From NCBI GenBank assembly GCA_016280395.1, contig JAEEGQ010000059.1, positions 1 to 64,000 on the forward strand: a stretch of DNA of 64,000 bases. The letters are read 5' to 3'. This document shows, piece after piece, positions 41,824-50,014 of this stretch (its first letter is position 1; every line of letters starts with the position of its first letter). A program made the position numbers and the translations under genes. The notes beneath the pieces were generated by a model, which was given only the letters and a program-made list of their open reading frames with translations, searched no databases and was not told where the DNA came from. The stretch is from Lachnospiraceae bacterium (GTDB taxonomy: Bacteria > Bacillota > Clostridia > Lachnospirales > Lachnospiraceae).

Positions 41824-42068
41824 CAAAAAGCACCCCGGATGTTTCCAAGGGTGCTGTAAAGCACGGTTCCACCTTGATTTTTAACTCTTTCACGTTAACG
41901 CAGTGTTCGCGGCGGCGCTTGTGGCAAAGCCCGGGCAACCCCTTGGCTTTTCCTTTTTGCGTGCGGCTCGGGAGTGGTGATCCGGGAACTGTAGCAGCGC
42001 GCTTCCACCGTTACGCGCCTCTCTTTAGCCGTCGTTTCCCTTCAATTCTCCGTCACAGCCTTTACTTG
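41824..42068 (-). ncRNA. T-box riboswitch leader of thrS
   Basis: On the minus strand the leader holds the T-box AAGGTGGAACCGTG (41863-41876), which pairs with uncharged tRNA. A terminator follows (AGCACCC ... GGGTGCT then TTTTTG, 41824-41855). Further upstream are the stem I marks AAAGAGAGG and GGTGGAAG (42002-42009) and a stretch with two Thr codons, ACC ACT (41973-41978), just before CCCGAG. ACC is the likely specifier. Uncharged tRNA-Thr should prevent termination and raise thrS expression. Confidence 0.9.
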
Positions 42069-42096
42069 ATTTTAGCACAGTTTTTAAAAAATGCAA
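42069..42096 (-). promoter_or_regulatory. Promoter of the T-box/thrS transcript
   Basis: On the minus strand TTGCAT (42091-42096) and TAAAAT (42069-42074) are 16 nt apart, with TGC directly before the -10 box. Confidence 0.7.
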
Positions 42097-42104
42097 GGGG
42101 GAAA

Positions 42105-42145
42105 TGAGTCAGAGGGGGCGTTTTTCAGTGACTCTTCGCCCCCTC
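42105..42145. repeat. Dispersed imperfect palindrome, copy 2
   Basis: TGAGTCA, GAGGGGGCG, TTTTTCAG and TGACTC follow one another from 42105, and a perfect 9-bp complement CGCCCCCTC lies at 42137-42145. The first 30 bases match the copies at 38664 and 62866. It sits between the thrS promoter and the end of the module A permease gene and may also act as the latter's terminator. Confidence 0.65.
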
Positions 42146-42151
42146 CGTTTC

Positions 42152-43087
42152 TTAATAAGCGCTTCTTTTTTTTGATATAACAAAAGACAGAGCAAAGAAT
42201 CCCGCGGTACACAAAGACAATATAACCGCGCTTAACAACAGATTGATTTCATAGCTCCCGTTGTTAACAACAATACCGTAAAACGGGAAATGTTTCTCTG
42301 TTAGGGCCGAGATTAGATTTCTGGGCTCGAACTTACCTAAAGGCGGACATGCATACCAATACAGAATCACAAAAATAACCGGAATGGCAATATTTTTGAA
42401 AACGAATGCAAGACAGAAACCTGTTTCAAGGAACAGGAAAACTACCAACATAGCGATCAAAATGCATAAAGGCATCATTGTGATCTGTTCGGGGACAAAA
42501 GTATCGCTGTAAGGAAAGACCGATACCGCTTTTGCAGCTGATCTGTACGTAAAAACCGACGCTATCAAAGCGGTTAATATTGCAACAACACATAAACCGA
42601 GCGCTTCGCCGGTCATGACAATCTGTTTTGCAAAAAAGGATTTGCTTTTCCCATCTCGTGAGACTTTGGTTTTATTTACACCGAACCTGAAATCCAAGCC
42701 GCCGTACATAGCGCCTGTCAAAGTAAACAGAATCGGTGCAAGCGAAATAATAAACTCCAGTGACTGCATAAAAGCATATTGGGGTGAAGATGCATATTTC
42801 TTCTGCCCGATCAGATGCCAGAAATAACCGACCGAGTTTTTGAATGTAACTCCGTTTTTCACCGGGATATACTCGAAATCTTCGTAAATATGTTTTTCCC
42901 ACTCGTCCTTTTCAATATGCCCTTGACTCGATTCATAGTTCATCTGCAGAATCTCGATATTGTTTTCTACCGAGCGGTAGTTTAAGACTTCCCCGCCGAT
43001 AAAAATCAGAACGAAAACCGCCAGAGCGACGAACACACGCCCGGAATATAGAAAATGAGCCAGCTCTTTATTCAAGCAATTCTTCAT
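42152..43087 (-). CDS. ABC-2-type permease-like membrane protein (module A, operon 1)
   Basis: This 311-residue protein has one N-terminal helix (VFVALAVFVLIFIGGEVL), an external domain of about 90 residues and five further hydrophobic segments, ending in VISKKRSAY. This resembles ABC-2 permeases such as lantibiotic immunity or export subunits, but I see no family-specific motif. The ATG at 43087 has GGAGG 9 nt upstream and overlaps the ATPase gene by 20 bp, indicating coupling. With the ATPase it probably exports or gives self-protection against the secreted product of the first gene in the operon. Confidence 0.78.
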   Translation of the reverse strand: MKNCLNKELAHFLYSGRVFVALAVFVLIFIGGEVLNYRSVENNIEILQMNYESSQGHIEKDEWEKHIYEDFEYIPVKNGVTFKNSVGYFWHLIGQKKYASSPQYAFMQSLEFIISLAPILFTLTGAMYGGLDFRFGVNKTKVSRDGKSKSFFAKQIVMTGEALGLCVVAILTALIASVFTYRSAAKAVSVFPYSDTFVPEQITMMPLCILIAMLVVFLFLETGFCLAFVFKNIAIPVIFVILYWYACPPLGKFEPRNLISALTEKHFPFYGIVVNNGSYEINLLLSAVILSLCTAGFFALSFVISKKRSAY

Positions 43088-43733
43088 CGTATACATCCTC
43101 CAGGCTATCGTTGTTATCCTTCACATGTTTCTGAAGAACTTGCTTTTTTATCAAAAACAGATCATCATATAAATCCTGATAAAATGCGAATTGGTGTCCG
43201 GTCAGTACTATTGTCATTTGTTCGGAAAGTCTGCGCAGATGCTTTTTCAGACTCCTGACAGATTCATAGTCCAGCCCGTTTGATATCTCATCCATAAACA
43301 AATATTTTGGTTCCAGAATATCGACAAGAGCCAAAGCCAGTTTTTTCTTTTGTCCGTAGGAATAACTCTTTACACGCCGGTTAAGTACATCCGAAGACAG
43401 ATATTTCCCGGCGGTTTCCAATACTTCGTTTTTCTGTTTTTTGTTTTCGCCAAAGATCAGCAGGTTCTTTTTTCCGCTAAGATTAGTATAGAACGGACAG
43501 TCATCCCAAATTGCAATCCCATTCGGGATACCCGCAGGGTTATCCACGGAGTCAACAGATATCGTTCCTTCGAAGCTTTCCAGCCCGAAAATGCATTTGA
43601 TAAGAGTTGTCTTTCCTGCACCGTTCGGGCCCATAATGAACGAAATAGCATTGTCCCGAAAAACTATATTGTCCGTAACCTTTACTATCAATCTGTTATT
43701 ATACTTTTTTTGAAAGTCTTTGATCTCTATCAT
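43068..43733 (-). CDS. ABC transporter ATP-binding protein (module A, operon 1)
   Basis: This 221-residue ATPase has Walker A GPNGAGKTT, a signature loop reading SYSYGQKKKLALAL (YGQKK rather than SGGQ), Walker B YLFMDEISNGLD and H-loop TGHQ. Its size and the lack of extra domains fit ABC-2 exporters. The start codon lies 2 nt after the stop of the preceding secreted-protein gene with no clear ribosome site of its own, which suggests translational coupling. Confidence 0.92.
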   Translation of the reverse strand: MIEIKDFQKKYNNRLIVKVTDNIVFRDNAISFIMGPNGAGKTTLIKCIFGLESFEGTISVDSVDNPAGIPNGIAIWDDCPFYTNLSGKKNLLIFGENKKQKNEVLETAGKYLSSDVLNRRVKSYSYGQKKKLALALVDILEPKYLFMDEISNGLDYESVRSLKKHLRRLSEQMTIVLTGHQFAFYQDLYDDLFLIKKQVLQKHVKDNNDSLEDVYDEELLE

Positions 43734-43735
43734 AA

Positions 43736-44137
43736 TTAAAATCCATACCAATCATCTAACGGATACGCCTCCCAATAATTGGGGCATGCGATTAAGCCCT
43801 CCCTATGGTATTTTCCAATATCAAAACCGATATAAAAAGCCAAGGCAAGTTTAAGTTGGCATGTAGCATGATATTGCCAAGTATTATATGATGATTTATG
43901 CATCAAGATAATATCTCCCGTACCTACACCAATTCCACTGGTAGTCTGATAGCAACTGATATCTGTAATATACTTACCTCTGCTATCAATATCATAATAG
44001 ACATAAAAATAATTATTCCATTTGCCAATCAGATAGTTTCTGGTGAAAACAAAATCATATAACATGTCTGCTTTAACCCGAGTTATCCCGCTGGTTACAA
44101 GCATAATTGTTAAGATAATGCACAGAATCTTTTTCAT
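43736..44137 (-). CDS. Secreted Tyr/Trp-rich small protein, putative effector (module A, operon 1)
   Basis: This 133-residue protein has a signal peptide (ILCIILTIMLVTSGITRVKA). The mature part of about 110 residues is rich in Tyr, Trp and Gly (GKWNNYFYVYYDIDSRG, YNTWQYHATCQLKLALAFYIGF). No domain is recognised. The ATG at 44137 has AAGGAGG 8 nt upstream. It is the first gene behind a palindrome-linked promoter and is followed by an ABC transporter, the arrangement seen for exported bacteriocins and similar antagonistic proteins; this role is inferred from layout alone. Confidence 0.72.
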   Translation of the reverse strand: MKKILCIILTIMLVTSGITRVKADMLYDFVFTRNYLIGKWNNYFYVYYDIDSRGKYITDISCYQTTSGIGVGTGDIILMHKSSYNTWQYHATCQLKLALAFYIGFDIGKYHREGLIACPNYWEAYPLDDWYGF

Positions 44138-44191
44138 ATTCATTTCCTCCTTAATAAACTATGTAGTATATATTTGATACTGTCAAGTTTT

Positions 44192-44211
44192 ATTATTACA
44201 TATCATTTTAA
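44192..44211 (-). promoter_or_regulatory. Effector promoter of module A operon 1
   Basis: On the minus strand an extended -10 box, TGT-AATAAT (44192-44200), starts 14 nt after the 25-bp arm. There is no good -35 hexamer; the T-rich end of the arm occupies that position, as expected for an activator-dependent promoter. The following bases, ACTTGACAGTATCAA, are shared with the other two effector promoters. Confidence 0.7.
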
Positions 44212-44275
44212 AAAAATAATGGCGTTTTGGTGACCACTTAAATTTTTTATTGGTCACCAAAACGCCATTATTTTT
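44212..44275. promoter_or_regulatory. Perfect 25-bp inverted repeat, operator/bidirectional terminator (module A)
   Basis: The arms 44212-44236 and 44251-44275 are perfect complements across a 14-nt loop; the conserved core of the right arm is TGGTCACCAAAACGCC. The same arms occur at 57620-57682 and once at 46480-46504. The repeat separates the divergent effector operon and peptide gene. On the peptide side TATGAT (44291-44296) sits 15 nt beyond the arm, so each arm may serve one promoter. Both outer ends run into T tracts, so it may also end transcription in either direction. Confidence 0.85.
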
Positions 44276-44330
44276 CTTTCCCAAATGTTTTATGATTCTC
44301 CCACAAAAATAACCTAAGGAGATATTGCAT

Positions 44331-44519
44331 ATGAAAAAAAGAATTAAATCAATAGTAACAACACTTCTTGTTGCGCTTCTGTCTGCGTTCGTTACCTTCT
44401 GTTCACCCATAACAAAACAACTGGCTGATTTCAAACCGCACATGGACTCAATTGATGTTTGTTCCGATCCTGCAGATGAGCCGCCTGTTCCGGGCAAGGA
44501 TATTAGCCTTGATCAGTAG
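44331..44519 (+). CDS. Short exported peptide precursor, candidate pheromone (module A)
   Basis: This 62-residue peptide has a Lys-rich start and a hydrophobic export segment (IVTTLLVALLSAFVTF), then a polar tail ending PPVPGKDISLDQ. AAGGAG lies 9 nt before the ATG at 44331. The gene ends 1 bp before the end of the convergent regulator gene. The counterpart in module B (57387-57563) has the same size, the same position relative to its regulator and a similar tail (PFPEISFED). RRNPP-type systems use such precursors, exported and trimmed to a C-terminal signal peptide. Function is inferred; a small toxin or RiPP is the alternative. Confidence 0.7.
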   Translation: MKKRIKSIVTTLLVALLSAFVTFCSPITKQLADFKPHMDSIDVCSDPADEPPVPGKDISLDQ

Positions 44520-44520
44520 T

Positions 44521-46308
44521 TTAATACCATTTTTCTATAAACTCTTTGATAATGAGTATGTTTGGTACTCTGTGTAGTTTTGCTGCGGCTAAAGACAGAT
44601 CCGCGTATTCTCTGCTTATTATTTTATTGGTTGTGTAAATATGCGCCGCATAACTAGACAATATCATATCTAATCCGTTGAGATTCCTGCATTCCAGGCG
44701 CAAGGTGATTGCTTCCTTTACGTAACTGTAGTCTTTATGATACCTGGGTTGATTGGATACATGAACACCGACTGTTCTCTGTTGTAAGATTTTCGGGACA
44801 TAAGAATGATCAAATGTTTCAGCTACTTTATCGCACAGATCACAGGCTGTATCTAGCTTTCCGATTGTTCTGTAACAAGAGTAAATCTGGGCCAGCAGAT
44901 TACTTTCCATAAGAAATGGTGGCCTTTCTACTTTTACTCTATGGATCGGATATGTTTCATCCAGCAAATCCAGGTCTTCCTTTAGGACCGTATCCGACGT
45001 AAGTGTACCATTCAGCAAGCCAATAAGGTTTTTTTGTACCGTCAGGATTATCCAATTGCTGCGGACGCTACAGTCAATCTTCCTGCTCAAAGCCCGGTGC
45101 TTTTCTTCCGCTAGGTCGTATTTTTCACGGATCAGCAGTGAATTGATCGTCCTTTCATCTTCAAGCAGCCGAAAATTTTCGCTTACCAAAAATGTTCCCT
45201 GTTTGGAATATTCTATATCAAGGACGTCGACCAGTTTTGTATAATTCTTTGGTCTCGGAGACCGTCTTCCTCTCTCGTATCGAGATACTATATCTGAGCT
45301 GGAATCCGTGAAATCCGCAATATTATCCTGTGTTAGCTGCTTTAGCAGACGCTGGCCCCTGTACACCTCGGCTTCGTAATGATATATTGCTCTTTCGGTA
45401 TCCAGGAACAGTGAGTCGAAGCAGGCCTTTTTATCCATGTATTTCCTGCTGAGCTTTTCTATCAAATCCTTGTATTCACGATAATCTTCAAACTGATCGG
45501 GAAGATCGCACCCCTGACCGTATTCTGTAATCACATCAAGCAACGGGATCGACATTTGGAGCAGCCCATCTCTTCTTAAAAGTTCAAGACCGGCACTGCA
45601 TTCTTCAACAGCTTTTCGCGTTTCTCCTGCTTTCAGGAAAAGAATACCGCTCAGCCATTTGACTTTTGGAACAATATATGCCTGCTCTTCCCGGTCTGAA
45701 ATATGCTGTTCGATATATGACAGTACAGCATCTACCAGCTGTCTTATGCTTTCTTCAGTGTTTTCGTCGTTTTCTGTCATCATCAGGCATAAAAACAGTA
45801 TGTTTTCAAGTTCTATGGTAGAAAGCATGTATTCCTGCAGATTTGAACCATTAATCCCGGGAGCGGTTATTTCGATCGCTTGCCTGATACAAGTGCTTGC
45901 TCTTGCAGGATCCAGCTTTATGTAATATTCATACGCTGCCTCGTTTCGCAAACTGTACATGTGCTTTATATTCTTGTAATCATCAAATACCGAGAAGTCA
46001 TCTATCTGTCTTTTAAGTTCGAGAGCTTTTGCCTCGTCCCGTTTATCAATACTGTCATCAAACAATTGTTGGAGATACACAAGGTCGATGTATTCTTTGG
46101 GCGCTATAAATTCAAGCTTGTTAGGTGATTTGCCCAAACGCTGGATAAGAATTTTCAGAAACCCGGGATCGGATACCGTGCTTCCGTTAATAAGTTTAGA
46201 CAGCGATGTTTTTGAGCAGATTCCACGCGTTAACTTACGTTCCGAGAAATCGCAATCATTTACTTTTTCATTGATCAGTAACTTTATCTGTTCTCCAATT
46301 GTAATCAT
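44521..46308 (-). CDS. Large dual-HTH, TPR-type (RRNPP-like) regulator of module A
   Basis: This 595-residue protein has an N-terminal XRE-like helix-turn-helix (about residues 5-65, CSKTSLSKLINGSTVS) and a helical, TPR-like body. A second XRE-like HTH is embedded near 319-370 (LTQDNIADFTDSSSDIVSRY), and further TPR-like helices follow to the end. It shares the general architecture of peptide-sensing regulators of the Rgg/PlcR/Rap kind but is about twice as long and has two HTH units. The first 100 residues are 86% identical to the module B regulator by my count. Its promoter is also nearly the same. It is convergent with the peptide gene. Predicted to bind the 25-bp arms. Confidence 0.82.
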   Translation of the reverse strand: MITIGEQIKLLINEKVNDCDFSERKLTRGICSKTSLSKLINGSTVSDPGFLKILIQRLGKSPNKLEFIAPKEYIDLVYLQQLFDDSIDKRDEAKALELKRQIDDFSVFDDYKNIKHMYSLRNEAAYEYYIKLDPARASTCIRQAIEITAPGINGSNLQEYMLSTIELENILFLCLMMTENDENTEESIRQLVDAVLSYIEQHISDREEQAYIVPKVKWLSGILFLKAGETRKAVEECSAGLELLRRDGLLQMSIPLLDVITEYGQGCDLPDQFEDYREYKDLIEKLSRKYMDKKACFDSLFLDTERAIYHYEAEVYRGQRLLKQLTQDNIADFTDSSSDIVSRYERGRRSPRPKNYTKLVDVLDIEYSKQGTFLVSENFRLLEDERTINSLLIREKYDLAEEKHRALSRKIDCSVRSNWIILTVQKNLIGLLNGTLTSDTVLKEDLDLLDETYPIHRVKVERPPFLMESNLLAQIYSCYRTIGKLDTACDLCDKVAETFDHSYVPKILQQRTVGVHVSNQPRYHKDYSYVKEAITLRLECRNLNGLDMILSSYAAHIYTTNKIISREYADLSLAAAKLHRVPNILIIKEFIEKWY

Positions 46309-46382
46309 TCTACCCTCTTAGCCTTTATACTTTTACTGCTTACAGTATAACCTTCATTTTATGCATTTTCTCTTTTAATAAT

Positions 46383-46411
46383 ATTTTAACAAAATTTTGA
46401 ACAATAGTCAA
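46383..46411 (-). promoter_or_regulatory. Promoter of the module A regulator gene
   Basis: On the minus strand TTGACT (46406-46411) and TAAAAT (46383-46388) are 17 nt apart, with TG before the -10 box. The stretch GTAATTGACTATTGT and the end TTGTTAAAAT are identical to the module B regulator promoter at 55487-55518. No 25-bp arm is present here, so the regulator is likely controlled differently from its targets. Confidence 0.8.
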
Positions 46412-46479
46412 TTACAGGCTTCAAAACACCTCTGTTGATTCGAAAAAAGGACATTGGGGGATTCAAAAAAATTTCAAAG

Positions 46480-46524
46480 TGGTCACCAAAACGCCATTAT
46501 TTTTTTTAAATGTTATGTAATAAT
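46480..46524 (+). promoter_or_regulatory. Single operator arm and promoter of module A operon 2
   Basis: One complete 25-bp arm (46480-46504, core TGGTCACCAAAACGCC) is followed after 14 nt by TGT-AATAAT (46516-46524) and then ACTTGACAGTATCAA. The partner arm is absent, so the repeat cannot form a hairpin here. This shows that the arm itself, not the hairpin, is what the three effector promoters share. Confidence 0.8.
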
Positions 46525-46554
46525 AAAACTTGACAGTATCAAGGAGGAAAAAAC

Positions 46555-47619
46555 ATGAAAAAAATATTGCCTATTCTGTTAACATTAATAATAATGCTCT
46601 CTGTTTGCTTTTTTATCAAACACGGTAGCATTGGCTCTGCATCTTATGGAAATAAAGATGCAGAAATCACTGCTGTTAGAATGTATTCTGGGGATTTCGA
46701 TATCGTATCTGCCAAGATGAAACTGGCGGAAAAGCATGCAGATGAAATAATAATTCGCGACGAAGCGGAAATAGCTACAGCACTGGATAACATCAGTGAT
46801 TATTTAACTGACAATAGTTTCAATCCCGATCTGAAGGAGTGTTTGTCGCAGAGGGGCATATATTTACTGGAAATACCAGAAGAAAACCGTGGTACATTAC
46901 TCGGATCACCCGCAGATGTTTCTTTGGCAGTACCGGTTTTATGCTATTATGCACCTGCGGATTGCTGGGGAATATTCTGTCAGGGGTGGTTTAATAGGCA
47001 TCCCCAAGAGGAGTTCGGATATATAAACTGGAAGTGGGATTATTCAGTTGGGAAAAGATATGAACACGGCGGATTTGAAGGGTATGGATATTCAATACTT
47101 GATACGAATAACAACTACAAATCTACTCTTATCAAGTGTTATTGTAAAACAGCCAATGACCAAAATTTTTCAAAACACGTGCAAGTAACAGCCAACAAAA
47201 ATGCCGGTTCGGGAAAAGATGGCATAGGTTTTACAATGCAGGATCACTCGGTTATACTTTCATCGGGTTTGTTTAAAGGAGCGTATACATACGATTCATA
47301 TTATTTTGCCTTTGTTGGCTGGTATAATGGAAAATTTGCTTCGTATGACGGAAATGTGGAGAATTTCTTTATTCATACTTGGTCAAATACACAATTACAA
47401 TCAATCCAGTTTGGAGCGAGTGGCGGTGGAAACGCACAGACTAAACTTGCGATTACGGGTAACGTTTCTGCTGTTTTTAACAGGACTGACAAACAATATC
47501 ATACAAGCAGTGCACAAATGGCATTAGACAGTGCTGAACGGGGCAGAGCAAAGATGTGGGGTTGGAAACCATCATATTCATTGTCTCCCGGTGCCGATGA
47601 TATGGATTATGACAAATAG
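46555..47619 (+). CDS. Secreted protein of unknown function, putative effector (module A, operon 2)
   Basis: This 354-residue protein has an N-terminal signal or anchor (ILPILLTLIIMLSVCFFI). The mature part begins with an acidic helical region to about residue 120. An aromatic- and Gly-rich region follows (YYAPADCWGIFCQGWFNRHP, WKWDYSVGKRYEHGGFEGYG, YYFAFVGWYNGKFASYDG) with several Cys residues. No domain is recognised. The ATG has GGAGG 8 nt upstream, only a few nt after the conserved ACTTGACAGTATCAA leader. First gene of a five-gene operon with a membrane protein, an ABC transporter and a subtilisin-like lipoprotein. Confidence 0.75.
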   Translation: MKKILPILLTLIIMLSVCFFIKHGSIGSASYGNKDAEITAVRMYSGDFDIVSAKMKLAEKHADEIIIRDEAEIATALDNISDYLTDNSFNPDLKECLSQRGIYLLEIPEENRGTLLGSPADVSLAVPVLCYYAPADCWGIFCQGWFNRHPQEEFGYINWKWDYSVGKRYEHGGFEGYGYSILDTNNNYKSTLIKCYCKTANDQNFSKHVQVTANKNAGSGKDGIGFTMQDHSVILSSGLFKGAYTYDSYYFAFVGWYNGKFASYDGNVENFFIHTWSNTQLQSIQFGASGGGNAQTKLAITGNVSAVFNRTDKQYHTSSAQMALDSAERGRAKMWGWKPSYSLSPGADDMDYDK

Positions 47620-47630
47620 GATGGAGCAGT

Positions 47631-48161
47631 ATGCGAAAATATGCCAAACCTTTAATAATAGTTCTTTTGGTTATACTTGTGGGCTTTCTGATAAGAAAGC
47701 CCATTAAGTATATGTTTTTTTCTTGTCCGGAAGATATGCTTTTTGAGTACAGAACTGACTATAAGGTGGAAGCCGAATATATATATGAACCTGTCATAAT
47801 TGATGCTGTTGTTGGAAATTCTGTTGACTATAAGGGATGCAGGATAACCGTCAGCGACATAAGATCAGATGGGCAAGGGACACTTATTACACTTTCTTTT
47901 AAGAATCCTTGTTCGTATTTTTCGGGAAAATTACTGACACAATATAATCAGTTTGATGAGAGAAATCACGATACAACAGAAGGAACAGTGTCTGTCATAT
48001 ACGAAGGGAATGCTTATGCTTGTAAAAAAAGAGCCGGAGCATATCGGGAACTGACATTCGGATGGGATTATCCATACTCGGAAGATTTAGATTTCAAATT
48101 AATAATAGATAACTTTTGCATAACAACATATAAGAGGGTTTTGTTTAATGGAAACTCATAG
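47631..48161 (+). CDS. Membrane-anchored protein of unknown function (module A, operon 2)
   Basis: This 176-residue protein has one N-terminal helix (PLIIVLLVILVGFLI) and an external, beta-like domain (CRITVSDIRSDGQGTLITLS). No family is recognised. It is 11 bp after the secreted-protein gene and overlaps the ATPase gene by 14 bp, so it belongs to the same transcript. Such small anchored proteins beside exporters are often immunity or accessory factors; that is a guess from context. Confidence 0.72.
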   Translation: MRKYAKPLIIVLLVILVGFLIRKPIKYMFFSCPEDMLFEYRTDYKVEAEYIYEPVIIDAVVGNSVDYKGCRITVSDIRSDGQGTLITLSFKNPCSYFSGKLLTQYNQFDERNHDTTEGTVSVIYEGNAYACKKRAGAYRELTFGWDYPYSEDLDFKLIIDNFCITTYKRVLFNGNS

Positions 48162-49047
48162 TCTGGAAATAACGGGATTAACAAAAAAAATTGGCAAAAA
48201 AACTATTTTGGACAATGTTGATCTAAAAATAAAAAAAGGAATGATTGTTGGATTGATCGGTCCCAACGGCGCAGGGAAAACTACTACTTTTAAGTGCTGT
48301 TCCGGCCTTTCTTCGATAACATCGGGAGATATACTTGTAAATGGACATTCGGTAAAAAAAGATTTCGAATCTGCTGTCGAGAAGCTCTCATATTCCTACG
48401 GAAGCGAAAATCTGTACCCGTTTTATGATGCATGCGAAAATATAAGATCTCTGTTACCGCTGAAAGTTATTACCAAAGAGGATATAAGGAATGCTTTATC
48501 TGTTGTGGGATTGGAGAAAGTAATGAATGCAAAGATCAAGACGTATTCTCTTGGTATGAAGCAAAGGCTGAGTCTGGCGATGGCTTTTTTGGGGAAGCCT
48601 GACATTATCCTTCTTGATGAACCGTTTAACGGCGTGGATCCGCAAGGCGTTGTCGAATTCAGGTCAATAATACGGAAGCACAGGGATGACCATGGAACCA
48701 CTTTTGTTATTTCGTCACATAATCTTGGTGAGATATCAAAGGTGATAGATTCATATGTATTTATGAACCATGGTCATATCGTTAAGAGCAGCAGTGGATT
48801 GGATTCAGGTAAAAAGGTGTTTACGTTGGTGCTAAGTGAAACCGGGTGTATTTCTGAATATTTAGAGCAGCTTGGAACAGACGTTGTTGTGAAAGGTAAC
48901 CGTGTTACATTTTTGCTGGAGTCCTCAGAATTAAACGGTATTCTGCAAAAGCTCGCCTCTGAAAATGTTACTGTATATGATATGGCAACTGAATCTTCCC
49001 TTGAAAAAGAGTATATTGAAATTTTGGGAGGTGAAAATATTGAGTAA
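48148..49047 (+). CDS. ABC transporter ATP-binding protein (module A, operon 2)
   Basis: This 299-residue ATPase has Walker A GPNGAGKTT, signature YSLGMKQRLSLAMA (LGMKQR type), Walker B IILLDEPFNGVDP and H-loop ISSHNL. About 90 residues follow the core, as in CcmA/NatA-like ABC-2 exporter subunits. AGAGGG lies 9 nt upstream of the ATG. It overlaps the permease gene downstream by 8 bp. Confidence 0.94.
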   Translation: METHSLEITGLTKKIGKKTILDNVDLKIKKGMIVGLIGPNGAGKTTTFKCCSGLSSITSGDILVNGHSVKKDFESAVEKLSYSYGSENLYPFYDACENIRSLLPLKVITKEDIRNALSVVGLEKVMNAKIKTYSLGMKQRLSLAMAFLGKPDIILLDEPFNGVDPQGVVEFRSIIRKHRDDHGTTFVISSHNLGEISKVIDSYVFMNHGHIVKSSSGLDSGKKVFTLVLSETGCISEYLEQLGTDVVVKGNRVTFLLESSELNGILQKLASENVTVYDMATESSLEKEYIEILGGENIE

Positions 49048-50008
49048 GATAGCAAAACTGACTAAATGTGAAATAATCAAGATGTACAGCCGTGGTGCGG
49101 TGATTGGTTTTATATGTGCGGCTATAGTTGTTTTGGCTATGTACTCGCTGTATTTAAAAGAATATGAGCCACAGTTTTTCAACAGTTCAAAAATGGGTAA
49201 TTGGCGGAATTATATTGAGCAGGAAGCGAATTACACGATTTCATTGCTAAATGATCAGTCTATCGGTATGACGGAAAATGTCAGGATACAGTATATCAAT
49301 GAAAGTAAAGTATATGACTATTTATTAAGGCATAACATACCTCCGATAGCTGAGGATACCGCAGCCAGTATGGTTTTAAAAGCAAATAATCTGTTTATTT
49401 ATATCATAGTTTGCATTATTATGATATCCTGCTTTTTTATCACCAGCGAATATTCTAATAAAACACTTGGACGCCTTGTTATGAGCGGCGCGAGCAGATG
49501 GAAAATATTGACATCAAAATATTTGGCAATTTTATTTTTTGCGATTGTATTCATGCTTATTTTTGCTGTTTTCACCGTTCTATGCAGCTGGATCGTTTTT
49601 GGATTTGATGATTTTTCGACTCATTATGTTTATTTCGATGGAGTGAAGGTGGTTGAGAGAAATGTCATGGTACAGATGATGTTGAACTTCCTGTATAATA
49701 CCGTTTCTTTGGTTTCGATCTCCTCACTTGCTGTATTTGTGGCTGTTCTGACAAAAAGCAACCTTATCGGAATGTCGTTGTGTTTTGCTGTATCCGTCTT
49801 TGGTTCTCTGTTCAGTTCAGTGTTCGCAGGAACGGACTGGTTAAAATATACTTTGTTTGCCAATACTGATTTTTCAAGATTCTTGAACAATGAGGTGGCA
49901 TTTGATAATTATACACCTGCTATGTCACTGGGTGTATTAGGCATTCATACAATCATTTTTGTAGTTGGAGCATATACTGTTTTTTGCAAACAGGATGTTG
50001 TTATATAG
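49040..50008 (+). CDS. ABC-2-type permease (module A, operon 2)
   Basis: This 322-residue protein has an ABC-2 layout: an N-terminal helix (VIGFICAAIVVLAMYSLYL), an external domain, then five helices including IIVCIIMISCFFITSEYSN and SGASRWKILTSKYLAILFF, a typical ABC-2 cytoplasmic link. The start is a TTG at 49040 with GGGAGG 8 nt upstream, overlapping the ATPase stop codon; a GTG at 49031 is less well placed. It probably exports or protects against the operon's secreted protein. Confidence 0.87.
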   Translation: MSKIAKLTKCEIIKMYSRGAVIGFICAAIVVLAMYSLYLKEYEPQFFNSSKMGNWRNYIEQEANYTISLLNDQSIGMTENVRIQYINESKVYDYLLRHNIPPIAEDTAASMVLKANNLFIYIIVCIIMISCFFITSEYSNKTLGRLVMSGASRWKILTSKYLAILFFAIVFMLIFAVFTVLCSWIVFGFDDFSTHYVYFDGVKVVERNVMVQMMLNFLYNTVSLVSISSLAVFVAVLTKSNLIGMSLCFAVSVFGSLFSSVFAGTDWLKYTLFANTDFSRFLNNEVAFDNYTPAMSLGVLGIHTIIFVVGAYTVFCKQDVVI

Positions 50009-50014
50009 GTAGGT

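Noticed and set aside
46529-46545. TTGACA within ACTTGACAGTATCAA as a -35 box of the effector genes
   Set aside because: At 46555 the ribosome site begins only a few bases after it, leaving no room for a -10 box. The conserved AATAAT upstream fits better as the -10.
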